From Candidatus Lindowbacteria bacterium RIFCSPLOWO2_12_FULL_62_27 (GTDB taxonomy: Bacteria > Lindowbacteria > 2-12-FULL-62-27), in the NCBI GenBank assembly GCA_001784175.1, contig MFPR01000006.1, forward strand, positions 1 to 64,000: DNA of 64,000 bases, read 5' to 3'. Of the stretch, positions 42,726 to 51,458 are shown piece by piece; the stretch's first letter is position 1; each line of letters starts with the position of its first letter. A program made the position numbers and the translations under genes. Below the pieces are notes generated by a model, which did not search any database, was not told where the DNA came from, and saw nothing but the letters and a program-made list of their open reading frames with translations.

Positions 42726-43665
42726 CGCCCTCCGGCTTCGCGCGTTCGCCAAACTCAACCTCTGGCTCCGCGTCGGGCCGCGCCGCGCCGACGGGTATCA
42801 CGACCTGCTCACGCTGTTTCAATCGGTGGCGCTTTCGGACGAAGTGCGCATCCGGTTGGTTCGGTCGCCTCGGTCGTCCGGGCGCCTGAACCTGTGGATG
42901 TCCGATCCGGGCATCCCGGCCGGCGCGGGCAATACCGTCCACCGGGCGCACCGGTTTCTCTGCGAGCGCGTGCCCGCGGCGCGTTCCGTCGGATTCGACG
43001 TTCGCGTGGTCAAACATATCCCGGCCGGCGCCGGGCTCGGCGGCGGCAGCGCGGACGCGGCGGCGTTTCTGACGGGCGCGTGCCAACTTATGGGCGCCGG
43101 CCCGCTCACGTCGCGGGCTGATCTCATCGCTGTCGCCGGCGCGGTCGGCGCCGATGTGCCGTTTTGTCTTTTGGGCGGCACCGCCATCGGTCGAGGTCGC
43201 GGTGAGCGCTTGACGCGCCTGCCGCCTCTGCCGCCCCGGCGGGTCATCATCGCGGTCCCGCGCGCGCGGGTCTCGACCAAGCTCGCCTACGATCTCCTCG
43301 ATCGGTCCCGCGGCCGGAAAAACTTGACAAAGGCCCTTTCTGTCCGTAGCCTATATTCGGTGGTGCGATCCATTCGCAGGGGGCATGGCGTCAGGGTGCG
43401 GAGTGGGTTGATCAACGATTTTGAGCCGTACCTCTGTCAGCTTCACGCTGAGCTGGCGGAGGTGCGCGAAGGGTTGGGCCGATTCGGTCCGGCGGCGATG
43501 ACGGGCAGCGGTTCGGCCTTTTTTGTTTTGCCGGACCGCGGCGTCCGTCTGCCCCGCATTCGCGCCGCGGCGCCGGGTGCGGCGCTGTCGGAAGCGCGGT
43601 TCGTCCACAGAGGGGTTGAGTTGATCTCGGGCTCGTCGGGGGGTGTCGGTCGTGGAAGTCACTGA
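42706..43665 (+). CDS. ispE: 4-diphosphocytidyl-2-C-methyl-D-erythritol kinase
   Basis: GHMP kinase of the MEP isoprenoid pathway. It has the N-terminal AFAKLNLWLRVGPRRADGYH, then ATP motif PAGAGLGGGSADAAA, and the C-terminal MTGSGSAFF. The conserved N-terminus begins upstream of the first ATG/GTG/TTG: between the in-frame stop at 42670 and the GTG at 42826, which would delete the essential start, no standard start codon exists. The coordinate given (CTG at 42706) is the best guess; ATC at 42718 is another. Translation is probably coupled to the overlapping TPR gene stop at 42725. Confidence 0.85.
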   Translation: MLRPIVNALRLRAFAKLNLWLRVGPRRADGYHDLLTLFQSVALSDEVRIRLVRSPRSSGRLNLWMSDPGIPAGAGNTVHRAHRFLCERVPAARSVGFDVRVVKHIPAGAGLGGGSADAAAFLTGACQLMGAGPLTSRADLIAVAGAVGADVPFCLLGGTAIGRGRGERLTRLPPLPPRRVIIAVPRARVSTKLAYDLLDRSRGRKNLTKALSVRSLYSVVRSIRRGHGVRVRSGLINDFEPYLCQLHAELAEVREGLGRFGPAAMTGSGSAFFVLPDRGVRLPRIRAAAPGAALSEARFVHRGVELISGSSGGVGRGSH

Positions 43666-43984
43666 AGTTCGCATCAAGAAGACCGTTCGCGAATATGATC
43701 CGAACGCGAAGGAGAATCTGCTCGCCTGGGCGTCCATCACGTTCGACAGTTCTTTCGTCATCCACAATGTCCGCATCGTCGAGTCCCCCAAAGGCATGTC
43801 GGTCCTCATGCCGTCCCGCCGCATGAAGGACGGCGAGATCAAGGACATCGCGCATCCGCTCAACATCGCCACACGCCGCAAAATCGAGCAGGCGACCATC
43901 GCCGAATACAAAAAACACGTCGCCGCCGGCGCCCCCTCCAGGCCTCCATCCCGGACAGAGGAGCCCGTCCCGCCCGCCGTGTAG
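43652..43984 (+). CDS. spoVG: SpoVG family regulator
   Basis: 110 aa from GTG at 43652, giving the usual VEVTEVRIKK start; the frame's earlier GTG at 43643 is possible. The core NLLAWASITFDSSFVIHNVRIVE and FPSRR-like MPSRRMKDG are the SpoVG signature. Members bind nucleic acid and regulate gene expression. It overlaps the end of ispE by 14 bp, a neighbour pair seen in many bacteria. Confidence 0.92.
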   Translation: MEVTEVRIKKTVREYDPNAKENLLAWASITFDSSFVIHNVRIVESPKGMSVLMPSRRMKDGEIKDIAHPLNIATRRKIEQATIAEYKKHVAAGAPSRPPSRTEEPVPPAV

Positions 43985-44041
43985 GGGTTCAGTTGTTTTT
44001 TACTTGCATTACGGCCTTCAGGATGGGTACACTTGCCTATT

Positions 44042-44725
44042 ATGAGTACGACGACCATGCCTTCGGTTTTGCTGCAGCCTTCGCTGGTGCTCAACAGCGC
44101 CTTCCTGCCCGTGTCGATCGTCCGGGCCTTCGAGGCGCTGTGCCTGGTGGTGACGGAGAAGGCCGACATCCTGTCGGGAGATGACCGCGAACCGATCCGG
44201 TCACAGTTTCTGAGCTTTCCGCTGCCCCGCGTCATTCGACTGCTCAGCTTTTCCGGCATGCCGACCAACCCGTCCTGGTCCCGGCTGAAAGTGCTCTACC
44301 GGGACGACCAGACCTGCGCATGGTGCGGGGTCCGCCGGAAGATCGACCAGCTCGACTGCGACCACATCGTGCCGCGGTCGCGGTGGAAGGAGTGCCCGCG
44401 GGACGTCCGGAGAAAATACGAAGCCCTGCCCGGCAAACTCCAGAACGTCCACGCCCCCTGGAACTCCTGGGAAAACACCGTCGCCTCGTGCCGCCCCTGC
44501 AACGCCAAAAAAGGCAACCGGTTCCACTGGGAAATCGGCTTGAAACTCCTCTGGGAACCCCACGAACCGGAGTACGTGCCGTCGGTGGTCGTCTCCTTCG
44601 AGCGCGCGAGACAAATGGGCTGGCTGGAATATCTCCTGAACACGCGGGGCAAACCCATCTTCCCCTCGGCCGTCAAAATCCTCGCGCTCCCCCCGATCTC
44701 CCGCGCCGTTCATCCGCAACCTTAG
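44042..44725 (+). CDS. HNH endonuclease family protein
   Basis: 227 aa from ATG at 44042. It has the HNH motif with CAWC, DCDHIVPRSR, an Asn in NSWENTVASC and CRPCN, so both the metal-binding His and the paired zinc Cys are present. The N-terminal QPSLVLNSAFLPVSI and C-terminal GKPIFPSAVKIL fit the widespread chromosomal McrA-like HNH proteins rather than a mobile homing enzyme. It ends 14 bp before tRNA-Gln. Confidence 0.85.
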   Translation: MSTTTMPSVLLQPSLVLNSAFLPVSIVRAFEALCLVVTEKADILSGDDREPIRSQFLSFPLPRVIRLLSFSGMPTNPSWSRLKVLYRDDQTCAWCGVRRKIDQLDCDHIVPRSRWKECPRDVRRKYEALPGKLQNVHAPWNSWENTVASCRPCNAKKGNRFHWEIGLKLLWEPHEPEYVPSVVVSFERARQMGWLEYLLNTRGKPIFPSAVKILALPPISRAVHPQP

Positions 44726-44739
44726 TCCGCACCCGGTAT

Positions 44740-44811
44740 TGGGGCGTCGCCAAGCGGTAAGGCAGCGGCCTTTGGAGCCGTTATTCGCAGGTTCGAATCC
44801 TGCCGCCCCAG
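44740..44811 (+). tRNA. tRNA-Gln(UUG)
   Basis: The 72-nt gene has a 7-bp acceptor stem (TGGGGCG with CGCCCCA), D arm, anticodon loop CTTTGGA with anticodon TTG, T arm with GGTTCGAATCC, and discriminator G. The 3' CCA is not encoded. Its 3' half is the integration site of the island. Confidence 0.95.
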
Positions 44812-45067
44812 GTTGTTGACACGTCAAGCAGTCATAGAAATTTGAAGAACTTACGAAACAAGACGGACTTCGAAACATTTTTACCCATCTCACGGAATCT
44901 CACCCGATCTCACGCTATAGTTGGCACTTATTTGGCACCAAAATTCTTTCGTAAGCGCCCCTCGGGGTTTTCCATTCTCATGTCAGCTTGGCGATGTATT
45001 CTGGCTGACAACAACAAGAAAAATAGCTGGACGTAAAATATTTCAGGTTCATAAGTCGACGTTACTG
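44812..45067. other. Left-end non-coding region of the island
   Basis: The 256 bp hold no gene. They contain AACTTACGAAA (44848-44858) and the direct repeat at 44919-44942, both matched near the right end. No clear sigma-70 promoter was identified by eye, although the large operon must start here. Confidence 0.6.
44919..44942 (+). repeat. Island-end direct repeat, left copy
   Basis: A 24-bp sequence containing two copies of TTGGCAC (AGTTGGCACTTA then TTTGGCACCAAA) matches 63751-63774 at 23 of 24 positions. It lies 108 bp inside the left junction. The layout suggests recombinase arm-type sites. Confidence 0.7.
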
Positions 45068-46483
45068 ATGTATGATCCTGAATCTATGTCACGATCAAAA
45101 CATATCAAATCGCTACGGCGTATCCCGCAGAATAGTGTTGTCGATGACATAACATCAGTACACAGGGCTGCATCCCTGAATGTGGCCGATATCGAATCAG
45201 CGCATCGGTTCCACGTTTATTGCGCCCGATTCCCATCTGAAATCCCTCTGCAAGCCATCAAGGAATATTCAAAAGTCGGACAGATCGTCTTCGATCCGTT
45301 TTGTGGAAGCGGCACCACGTTGGTCGCCGGGTTGCTGATGGGCCGCCAAGTTTGGGGTTCCGACATCGATGAATTGGCGTCGCTCCTCTCATGGGCCAAA
45401 ACCCATCCCGACACTGAGAAAGCCTACGATGCTTTTTCGAATCAATATCAGAAAACTTTGTTTGAGACATTTGAATCTATTTCCGACCACATCGACCATG
45501 TGACATCGAATGTGACCAGCGCAGGGGAAATCCGCGTAAACGGATATTGTCTCGCTTTGCCTGAATTTCTTCCTTTAACCTACTGGTTTCCTCCCAAGGC
45601 CGTCGTGGGATTGGCGGCGATCTCGCAGTATGCGGCTTGCCGCCGCAAAAAAACTTTTCGAGTGGCGGCCGAACTGGCCCTTTCTGCGTCTATCATTTCC
45701 AAGTGGCCAAATACGGTGAGCTACGCCATGGACATCGATCACACGCGTCCGCACCGGAGGATTCGGCGAATTGGGCTTTCCAAAGTCTTTTCCATGTACT
45801 GCGGGCGTCTGGACCGCGTTCTTTCCGCGCTATCGGCATTGCGCCGCCGATACGAAGGAATGGGCATATCAAATAATCTGGATCAGTTGGCCAAAGTCTT
45901 TCCAAACATGGATGCCAGAAATTTGCATCAAGTATCCGATGAAAGTGTTGACCTGATCGTGACGTCGCCACCCTATTTTGACGCCGTTGACTACCCACGG
46001 TCCCATCGGTTTTCCCTTTGCTGGTTGAACAAGCCGGCGCCGCGCTACAATCGCTATATCGGGCTTTATAGAAATTCAAAGTTGAAACTTGATGAATGGT
46101 TGGCAGGCCGGGCGGAATTTATAAAAATATTGCCGGGGAAAGTGAGATCGGACGTTGCTAAAGGAAGCAAATGGGTAACGTTTTTTGAGGATTTGCGGCT
46201 GTCTCTTGGTGAAATGTATCGAGTTCTGGTCAGCGGGGGTACGGCGGTTTGCGTCATCGCGGACAATCAGGTCGGAGGAGTACGAATCGCCGCGCATCAG
46301 GCGATGGTCCATCTAAGCCGGGAGTGTGGATTCGAAGTCGTTCACGTGTCGAAACGGAAGATCGAACCGAGTAAGCGGCGTTTCCCATCCGGTACATTCG
46401 GGTTTGACGGGCCGATGCGGCACGAACACGTCATCGTTATTCGCCGCCCGCCGAAGTCGCGTATCAAAAAAGGCCAAGGCTGA
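45068..46483 (+). CDS. DNA methyltransferase (N4-C/N6-A type)
   Basis: About 471 aa from ATG 45068; ATG 45086 is equally plausible. The AdoMet-binding motif DPFCGSGTT (about residue 77) comes first and the catalytic TSPPY motif later (about residue 300), the order of amino-methyltransferases with the AdoMet motif N-terminal. No cognate restriction endonuclease is next to it, so it may be an orphan methylase protecting the element or a self/non-self marker for the nuclease genes in the same operon. It ends 6 bp before the sigma-like gene. Confidence 0.8.
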   Translation: MYDPESMSRSKHIKSLRRIPQNSVVDDITSVHRAASLNVADIESAHRFHVYCARFPSEIPLQAIKEYSKVGQIVFDPFCGSGTTLVAGLLMGRQVWGSDIDELASLLSWAKTHPDTEKAYDAFSNQYQKTLFETFESISDHIDHVTSNVTSAGEIRVNGYCLALPEFLPLTYWFPPKAVVGLAAISQYAACRRKKTFRVAAELALSASIISKWPNTVSYAMDIDHTRPHRRIRRIGLSKVFSMYCGRLDRVLSALSALRRRYEGMGISNNLDQLAKVFPNMDARNLHQVSDESVDLIVTSPPYFDAVDYPRSHRFSLCWLNKPAPRYNRYIGLYRNSKLKLDEWLAGRAEFIKILPGKVRSDVAKGSKWVTFFEDLRLSLGEMYRVLVSGGTAVCVIADNQVGGVRIAAHQAMVHLSRECGFEVVHVSKRKIEPSKRRFPSGTFGFDGPMRHEHVIVIRRPPKSRIKKGQG

Positions 46484-46489
46484 GAGTTC

Positions 46490-47107
46490 GTGTCAAAGCT
46501 GGCGCAAGATGCCCTGCTTCAATTACACGCTCATCTATTAAAAAGGGATCGCGAAGACGCGCCTGACGAAATGGCCGGCGTTCTTTTACCCTGGCTCATC
46601 GAACAACTCACAAGGGCGTATCCGGGTGTTTCCGATTCCCATCTGATCACCGAGTCTGGGGTGGATGCCCTTTGGGAATATCTGCGCCGCCCCGAACGAT
46701 ATCAGCCGGATCGCGCATCCCTGACGACCTATTTGATGGTGGCGGCCCGGGGAGACTTGTTGAACAAACTCCAAAAACAAAAGCGCATCGCGGTGCACGA
46801 AAAAAATTATGAGGAAGGTGTCGAACTTGAGGTGGCGGACGGGAATATGAATATGGGAGATGACTTGGAAGTCGTCGAAACCGTGGCGCAGGTGTCGCAT
46901 GCTGTGAATCAAAAAATACCAGACGGCGCGGACAGAAAGGTGCTTGAATTGATGATGAGCGGGGAAAGAAGGACTTCTGAATATGCCAAAGTCCTTGGTA
47001 TCGAGTTGCTGCCGGCGGACCGACAGGCGTGTGAGGTCAAGCGGGTGAAAGACCGCCTCAAAAAAGTTCTCATTCGTCTGAAAGGGGGTGATCTTCGTGT
47101 CGATTGA
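46490..47107 (+). CDS. Sigma-70-like protein
   Basis: 205 aa from GTG. The N-terminal half has a region-2-like segment (ALWEYLRRPERYQPDRASLTTYLMVAARGDLLNKLQKQKR). The C-terminal part resembles a region-4 helix-turn-helix (DRKVLELMMSGERRTSEYAKVLGI). It could direct RNA polymerase to the island promoters, or be a sigma-derived regulator. It overlaps the next gene and is followed by an ImmA/IrrE peptidase, a frequent regulatory grouping. Confidence 0.6.
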   Translation: MSKLAQDALLQLHAHLLKRDREDAPDEMAGVLLPWLIEQLTRAYPGVSDSHLITESGVDALWEYLRRPERYQPDRASLTTYLMVAARGDLLNKLQKQKRIAVHEKNYEEGVELEVADGNMNMGDDLEVVETVAQVSHAVNQKIPDGADRKVLELMMSGERRTSEYAKVLGIELLPADRQACEVKRVKDRLKKVLIRLKGGDLRVD

Positions 47108-47489
47108 ACAGGCCATGCCTCTTTTGGCGCGGAGGGCGGAATCCGACCCGCGTTTTATGGGCTGGATTTTGGCCCGATATTGCCAGATGGAAAAATTATC
47201 CATGAATGATCTGACACGCATTCTTGCTTGCACTAAAGAGACGGTCGATAGGCTTTGTATTTGTTTTCGCCCCCGGGCGGAGAATTTTTCAAGTGGGATC
47301 CGGCTTTTGGCCGAAAAATTTATTCTGTCCCCGATCGCGCTCGCTCAAATCGTGCGTCACGTGGATGCCACTGCGGCCATATCTGAAAAAGGGCCGTCAA
47401 AACAATCCATGGACGGTCTTCTCATGGCGGCGCGACCAAAAAAACATTTGCACAAGAAACCGCGCGACAAGGGCGGGAAATCCACATGA
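47097..47489 (+). CDS. Small protein between sigma-like and ImmA/IrrE genes, unknown function
   Basis: 130 aa from GTG 47097, chosen for the strong AAAGGGGGTGA ribosome-binding site; a GTG at 47088 is in frame. The N-terminal region (DLTRILACTKETVDRLCICFRP) looks like a helix-turn-helix and the C-terminal tail is very basic (RPKKHLHKKPRDKGGK). A DNA-binding or regulator-target role is possible. It overlaps the upstream gene by 11 bp and the peptidase gene by 4 bp. Confidence 0.6.
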   Translation: MSIEQAMPLLARRAESDPRFMGWILARYCQMEKLSMNDLTRILACTKETVDRLCICFRPRAENFSSGIRLLAEKFILSPIALAQIVRHVDATAAISEKGPSKQSMDGLLMAARPKKHLHKKPRDKGGKST

Positions 47490-48268
47490 ATATGAATCTG
47501 ATTGTCCGGTTGGCCGGAGAATTTTGGAGTCGGACGGGCGATCCGGACTCATTTCCAAGGGACATTGAATCGGCCGTATCTCTTTCGATTCCGATGGCCA
47601 TTGTTAAACTTCCGAGGCTTGAAGTGTCCGCGATTGCCCAGTGGTTTGATCAACGCGGCATCCAGCGTCCTTTTCCTCCCGATGGCCGACCTCTCGCGGG
47701 TTGTCTCATCGCCTTTCGAGGGCAGGCCATCGCCTTTCTGGACGGAGCGGAGCCGGCCGACGAACGAAGATTTAACCTCGCCCATGAGGTTGCGCATTTT
47801 TTGCTCGATTATCTGGATCCGCGCCTGCGCGCTTTGGACCATTTTGGCCCGAGTATACTGGATGTTCTCGATGGACTCCGGCGTCCCAGCGTAACGGAAC
47901 GGGTTGATGCTCTTTTGAGCCGTGTGGCCTTGGGTGTCCATGTCCATTTGATGGAAAGAGGACGCAGGCGTGAGGTCGATCCAGAATCTGTAGCTGTTTC
48001 GGAACACTGGGCGGATGTCCTGGCCTTCGAACTGCTGGCGCCGCGAAGGCGTGTGACATCGATAATTGGGCGCGCCGAATCGTCGTCGCTGGATAGCGTT
48101 TCTGATACCGGTGTCGAAAAGGCGGCGGGGTTATTGGCCAAAGAATTTGGATTGCCGCCTGGTGAGGCTGAAATATTGGCGAAACTGATTTTGAAACCGA
48201 AACACAAACCGCATTCCTTGCTTCACGAACTCGGATTCTCACCTGTAAAGAAAGGGGTGGATAGATAA
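47486..48268 (+). CDS. ImmA/IrrE-type metallopeptidase
   Basis: 260 aa. The zinc-protease motif HEVAHFLLDY (about residue 97) has HExxH with a downstream Glu/Asp candidate (SEHWADVLAFELLAP). ImmA/IrrE proteases cleave repressors or anti-sigma-like proteins after damage or phage signals. Here it may cleave the preceding small protein or the sigma-like factor and so switch the defence operon on. The next gene begins directly after its stop codon. Confidence 0.85.
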   Translation: MNMNLIVRLAGEFWSRTGDPDSFPRDIESAVSLSIPMAIVKLPRLEVSAIAQWFDQRGIQRPFPPDGRPLAGCLIAFRGQAIAFLDGAEPADERRFNLAHEVAHFLLDYLDPRLRALDHFGPSILDVLDGLRRPSVTERVDALLSRVALGVHVHLMERGRRREVDPESVAVSEHWADVLAFELLAPRRRVTSIIGRAESSSLDSVSDTGVEKAAGLLAKEFGLPPGEAEILAKLILKPKHKPHSLLHELGFSPVKKGVDR

Positions 48269-49492
48269 ATGGAAGAAGAATCAATTGCGGAAGTTCCGGC
48301 CCTGCCGGTTCTGGATGAAGATGCGGTGATCAGCGGTGCGGAGTGGGAACGCGCCTATGGCGAAAAAATTGAGCACATGCTGAATCTGGACACATGGAAA
48401 AGCGGTGACGATCTGCCCGGCCTATTGGAGCGATTGGACCGGGAGATCGGAGAGGCACTTTCACAAGAGGATAATCTTCAGAGACAGATTCGGGACTTGT
48501 TGTTCCCCAGAATCGGCAAACAAAAGGGCGCCCCGAAAAATGCGGGCGTTTACCAGGCCACGGCCGATCAGTTGGATCGTGTCTATCGCAAAATTCTGTT
48601 TAATGGCGGAGTCGAAGCCTGTGATGGAACAAGCCTCGTCCATGACACTCTGCCCATGACCATCATCCAGATCGGGGTGTGCCTTGTGTCCTATCATGGA
48701 GAGCAGGGATCGTGGATCCAGCGTTTTTACAGGCGTGATTTGCGCGTCCGCGGGACTGATATCGTGGATGAAGCCCTTAAGATTCTTGGGCAACGAGAGC
48801 GCAAAGATTCGCGCGGCAAACCTCTTCGCATGAAAATGACAGAACTCAGCAAGAGAGGAATCATGGCCTACGCGGAGCGGGCCGCGCTCCTGCAAAAATG
48901 CACGGCGCCTTGGAGAATGGGGCAAGGAAACCCGGCGCCTTATGAGCTTTTGACCGGCTCTGGCAGTCCGGAACTGATTGAGCAGAGTCTGCCGATTCTT
49001 GAAGAGTTGATCGGACACATCAAAAGATTTGTGTTTATTCCAAGCTCGACGACCAATGTTTTGATTCAAACGATTGGCCAGGCTCTGCGTCCCCTTGAAT
49101 TCGCTATTGTGGATACCGAAGCCCATCGGATAGGCGCGCTGGTAGACAGAGGCCACTACAGAGGCGATCAGTATCGAGCGCAGAAGGAGCGTTTGGATGC
49201 ATTCGTACAGGATTTGGGTCCGCAGATCGTGGTGGGCGTCTACCGAGCTACCCATGAGGCGCCTGCGCAAGTGTTCTACGCGCATGAGGAGCACGCGCAG
49301 GAAGCGGCGCTCATTGCGATGGCGGACAGCGCCCTGCAGGCGCATCGCGGATTTCCGATGCTGATCGACATTGCGGATTCCATTTGTAGCGGGGCCTTCG
49401 GGCTGGACGGATTCAATTCCAGTATCCAGAGCGCCTATGCGAAGCACGGCCAGCCCCTGCGTTATCTGGGCGAGAGGGAAACCCGTCGGTAA
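48269..49492 (+). CDS. NurA-like nuclease
   Basis: 407 aa. It has the NurA-type first motif DG (ACDGTSLVHD, Asp at residue 119) before a hydrophobic beta-strand, and C-terminal acidic residues (AIVDTEAHRIGALVDRGHY; IDIADSICSGAFG). NurA is a 5'-3' exo/endonuclease that works with the HerA ATPase, which is encoded next. Overall similarity is diverged; the assignment depends on the motif and the HerA neighbour. A zero-gap junction with the peptidase gene shows co-translation. Confidence 0.6.
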   Translation: MEEESIAEVPALPVLDEDAVISGAEWERAYGEKIEHMLNLDTWKSGDDLPGLLERLDREIGEALSQEDNLQRQIRDLLFPRIGKQKGAPKNAGVYQATADQLDRVYRKILFNGGVEACDGTSLVHDTLPMTIIQIGVCLVSYHGEQGSWIQRFYRRDLRVRGTDIVDEALKILGQRERKDSRGKPLRMKMTELSKRGIMAYAERAALLQKCTAPWRMGQGNPAPYELLTGSGSPELIEQSLPILEELIGHIKRFVFIPSSTTNVLIQTIGQALRPLEFAIVDTEAHRIGALVDRGHYRGDQYRAQKERLDAFVQDLGPQIVVGVYRATHEAPAQVFYAHEEHAQEAALIAMADSALQAHRGFPMLIDIADSICSGAFGLDGFNSSIQSAYAKHGQPLRYLGERETRR

Positions 49493-49563
49493 ATTTTTCG
49501 GATGTTGTCGAACTTTCCGTGGCCGGCGGGAATAAAGAGAGGACAACAAAAAAGGAGGCTGAC

Positions 49564-51456
49564 ATGGAAACTGAAACAAGCGGTTCGTCAACATTGGCGG
49601 ATAAGAAAGATTGGAAACCAGGCACCGTCTCATCCGAAACCATGGAAGGAATAGACGCTGTCGCGGAAGAGGTGGGAGCGGAATATACATCCCTGCCCGA
49701 ACACGAGGGCGCGATTGCGTTCACCCATTTTGATACGCCGAGCAGCGAGGACCACCGCATCACGGTCCTCCTGACAAAGGAAAATATGGCATCCATGCCT
49801 CTTCAGTCCCTTGTTCGGATAAAAAGCCTGGAGGACAGCAGATCTTACATCGGGAGCGTGACCGCCGGGCCGTTTGCCGAACCCGATGGCCTCCGGGCGG
49901 ATTCGCCCATTGTTGTGACAACGACCGTCAAGGGCAAAATATTTCTGCCGCGCTATCACGGGCGTGCTTACGTATCGATTCTTGGGGAAGAATCAAACAA
50001 TCAGATGTTGCCGCCCCGTTTCCGGCCTCGGCCGAACAGTCCGGTATTCCCTCTCACGACCGAGGAAACCATGAAGGCGCTGAAAATCGGGGGAGATATT
50101 CGGATTGGGAACATGGTGGGTGTCGACAATCTGGTGGTTTCGATCCCGTCGAAACGTAAAGATGTCCTTCCGCGTCACACAGGGATTTTTGGAACGACCG
50201 GCGGCGGTAAATCGACGACCAACTCCGGCCTCATCAGCAAACTTCACCGCGCGGGCGTGGCCACGATCGTGATTGATGTGGAGGGTGAATATGTGGAGAG
50301 CGACCAGCCCACGGCCGATCCCCAAATGAAGGAAGGGCTGGCCAAACTCAATCTTCCGAGAGACGTCGTGGCCGATCTTCGGGTTTATCACTTGGAAGGC
50401 CGGGAGACGAACCGGGAAATCCCGGGGAAACTCCATCCTTTTTGTTTGAAATTTTCAGACATCTCCCCGTATGCGGTCAAGGAGATTTTGGAACTGACCG
50501 AGCCACAGGAACAACGTTTTTTCAAAACCTATGACACGCTCAAAATCATTCTGGAACGTCTCAAGATTTATCCGCGGACGTCGGATGAAAAGACCGAGGC
50601 GCTGGAGATTGACGAATTTGATACGGGTTATCCACATGTGACGATTAGCCAGATGATTGATTTGGCCGGCGTGTTTCTTGCCCAGTTGGACGAGGATAAG
50701 AATTCTAAAAAAACAAAAACGTCGGATTCGGGCGAACAGAGGGTGTACCCCACGTGGACATCGGAGTTTCGAGGACATGAGGATGTTTTGAAATCCTGCG
50801 CCGCGCAGGCGCAGGCCCTTGGCATTCCCATCAGCTGGCGCGCCCTACTGGTTCATTTGTGGAAGGTGGCGCGATTGAAAGTGTTCGACAATCCCAAAGC
50901 GCCGGCGCTCAATTACGAGGATCTGATTCACCCGGGTCGGGTATCGGTGTTCGATCTTTCGGATACCGGATCGCCGCGAGTCAACAATCTGGTCATTTCG
51001 GATATTTTGCGCGGCGTACAGGCGGCGCAGGAGGCTAGCTACAAGGAGGCCGTTAAACGTGGCGTCGCGCCGAGTCCCGTCGTCATCATCATCGAGGAGG
51101 CGCACGAATTTTTGTCCGACCAGCGCATCAAGCAGATGCCCATCCTGTTTCAGCAGGTTGCCCGGATCGCCCGGCGTGGCCGCAAGCGCTGGCTGGGGCT
51201 TGTCTTTTCGACACAGATGCCCCAGCACCTGCCGGACGAGGTTCTGGGTCTGCTCAATAATCACGTCATTCACAAGATATCGGATTCTCACGTGATCGAC
51301 CACCTGCGAAAATCGCTGGGCGGATTCGACGCCGGCATATGGAAAATGGTTCCGAGCCTGGCTCCCGGTCAGGCCGTCGTATCCATGGCTCACATGGCGC
51401 GGCCGATCATGGTCAGCGTTGATCCGACTCCCTGCAGGCTCAAACTGTCCAACTGA
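49564..51456 (+). CDS. herA: HerA-like hexameric ATPase
   Basis: 630 aa from ATG 49564, preceded by AAAGGAGG. An N-terminal HAS-barrel-like region leads to Walker A GTTGGGKST (residue 210), Walker B VVIIIEEAHEF (about 506) and the HerA/FtsK-type RRGRKRWLGLVFSTQMP and LNNHVIHKISD segments. HerA translocates on DNA ends and drives NurA resection. Its stop is 2 bp before cas4-cas1, so it is translated with the CRISPR adaptation genes. Confidence 0.85.
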   Translation: METETSGSSTLADKKDWKPGTVSSETMEGIDAVAEEVGAEYTSLPEHEGAIAFTHFDTPSSEDHRITVLLTKENMASMPLQSLVRIKSLEDSRSYIGSVTAGPFAEPDGLRADSPIVVTTTVKGKIFLPRYHGRAYVSILGEESNNQMLPPRFRPRPNSPVFPLTTEETMKALKIGGDIRIGNMVGVDNLVVSIPSKRKDVLPRHTGIFGTTGGGKSTTNSGLISKLHRAGVATIVIDVEGEYVESDQPTADPQMKEGLAKLNLPRDVVADLRVYHLEGRETNREIPGKLHPFCLKFSDISPYAVKEILELTEPQEQRFFKTYDTLKIILERLKIYPRTSDEKTEALEIDEFDTGYPHVTISQMIDLAGVFLAQLDEDKNSKKTKTSDSGEQRVYPTWTSEFRGHEDVLKSCAAQAQALGIPISWRALLVHLWKVARLKVFDNPKAPALNYEDLIHPGRVSVFDLSDTGSPRVNNLVISDILRGVQAAQEASYKEAVKRGVAPSPVVIIIEEAHEFLSDQRIKQMPILFQQVARIARRGRKRWLGLVFSTQMPQHLPDEVLGLLNNHVIHKISDSHVIDHLRKSLGGFDAGIWKMVPSLAPGQAVVSMAHMARPIMVSVDPTPCRLKLSN

Positions 51457-51458
51457 TC

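Noticed and set aside
41037-42758. 573-aa minus-strand frame opposite the TPR lipoprotein
   Set aside because: No recognisable domain; the plus strand has a lipobox and clear TPR repeats.
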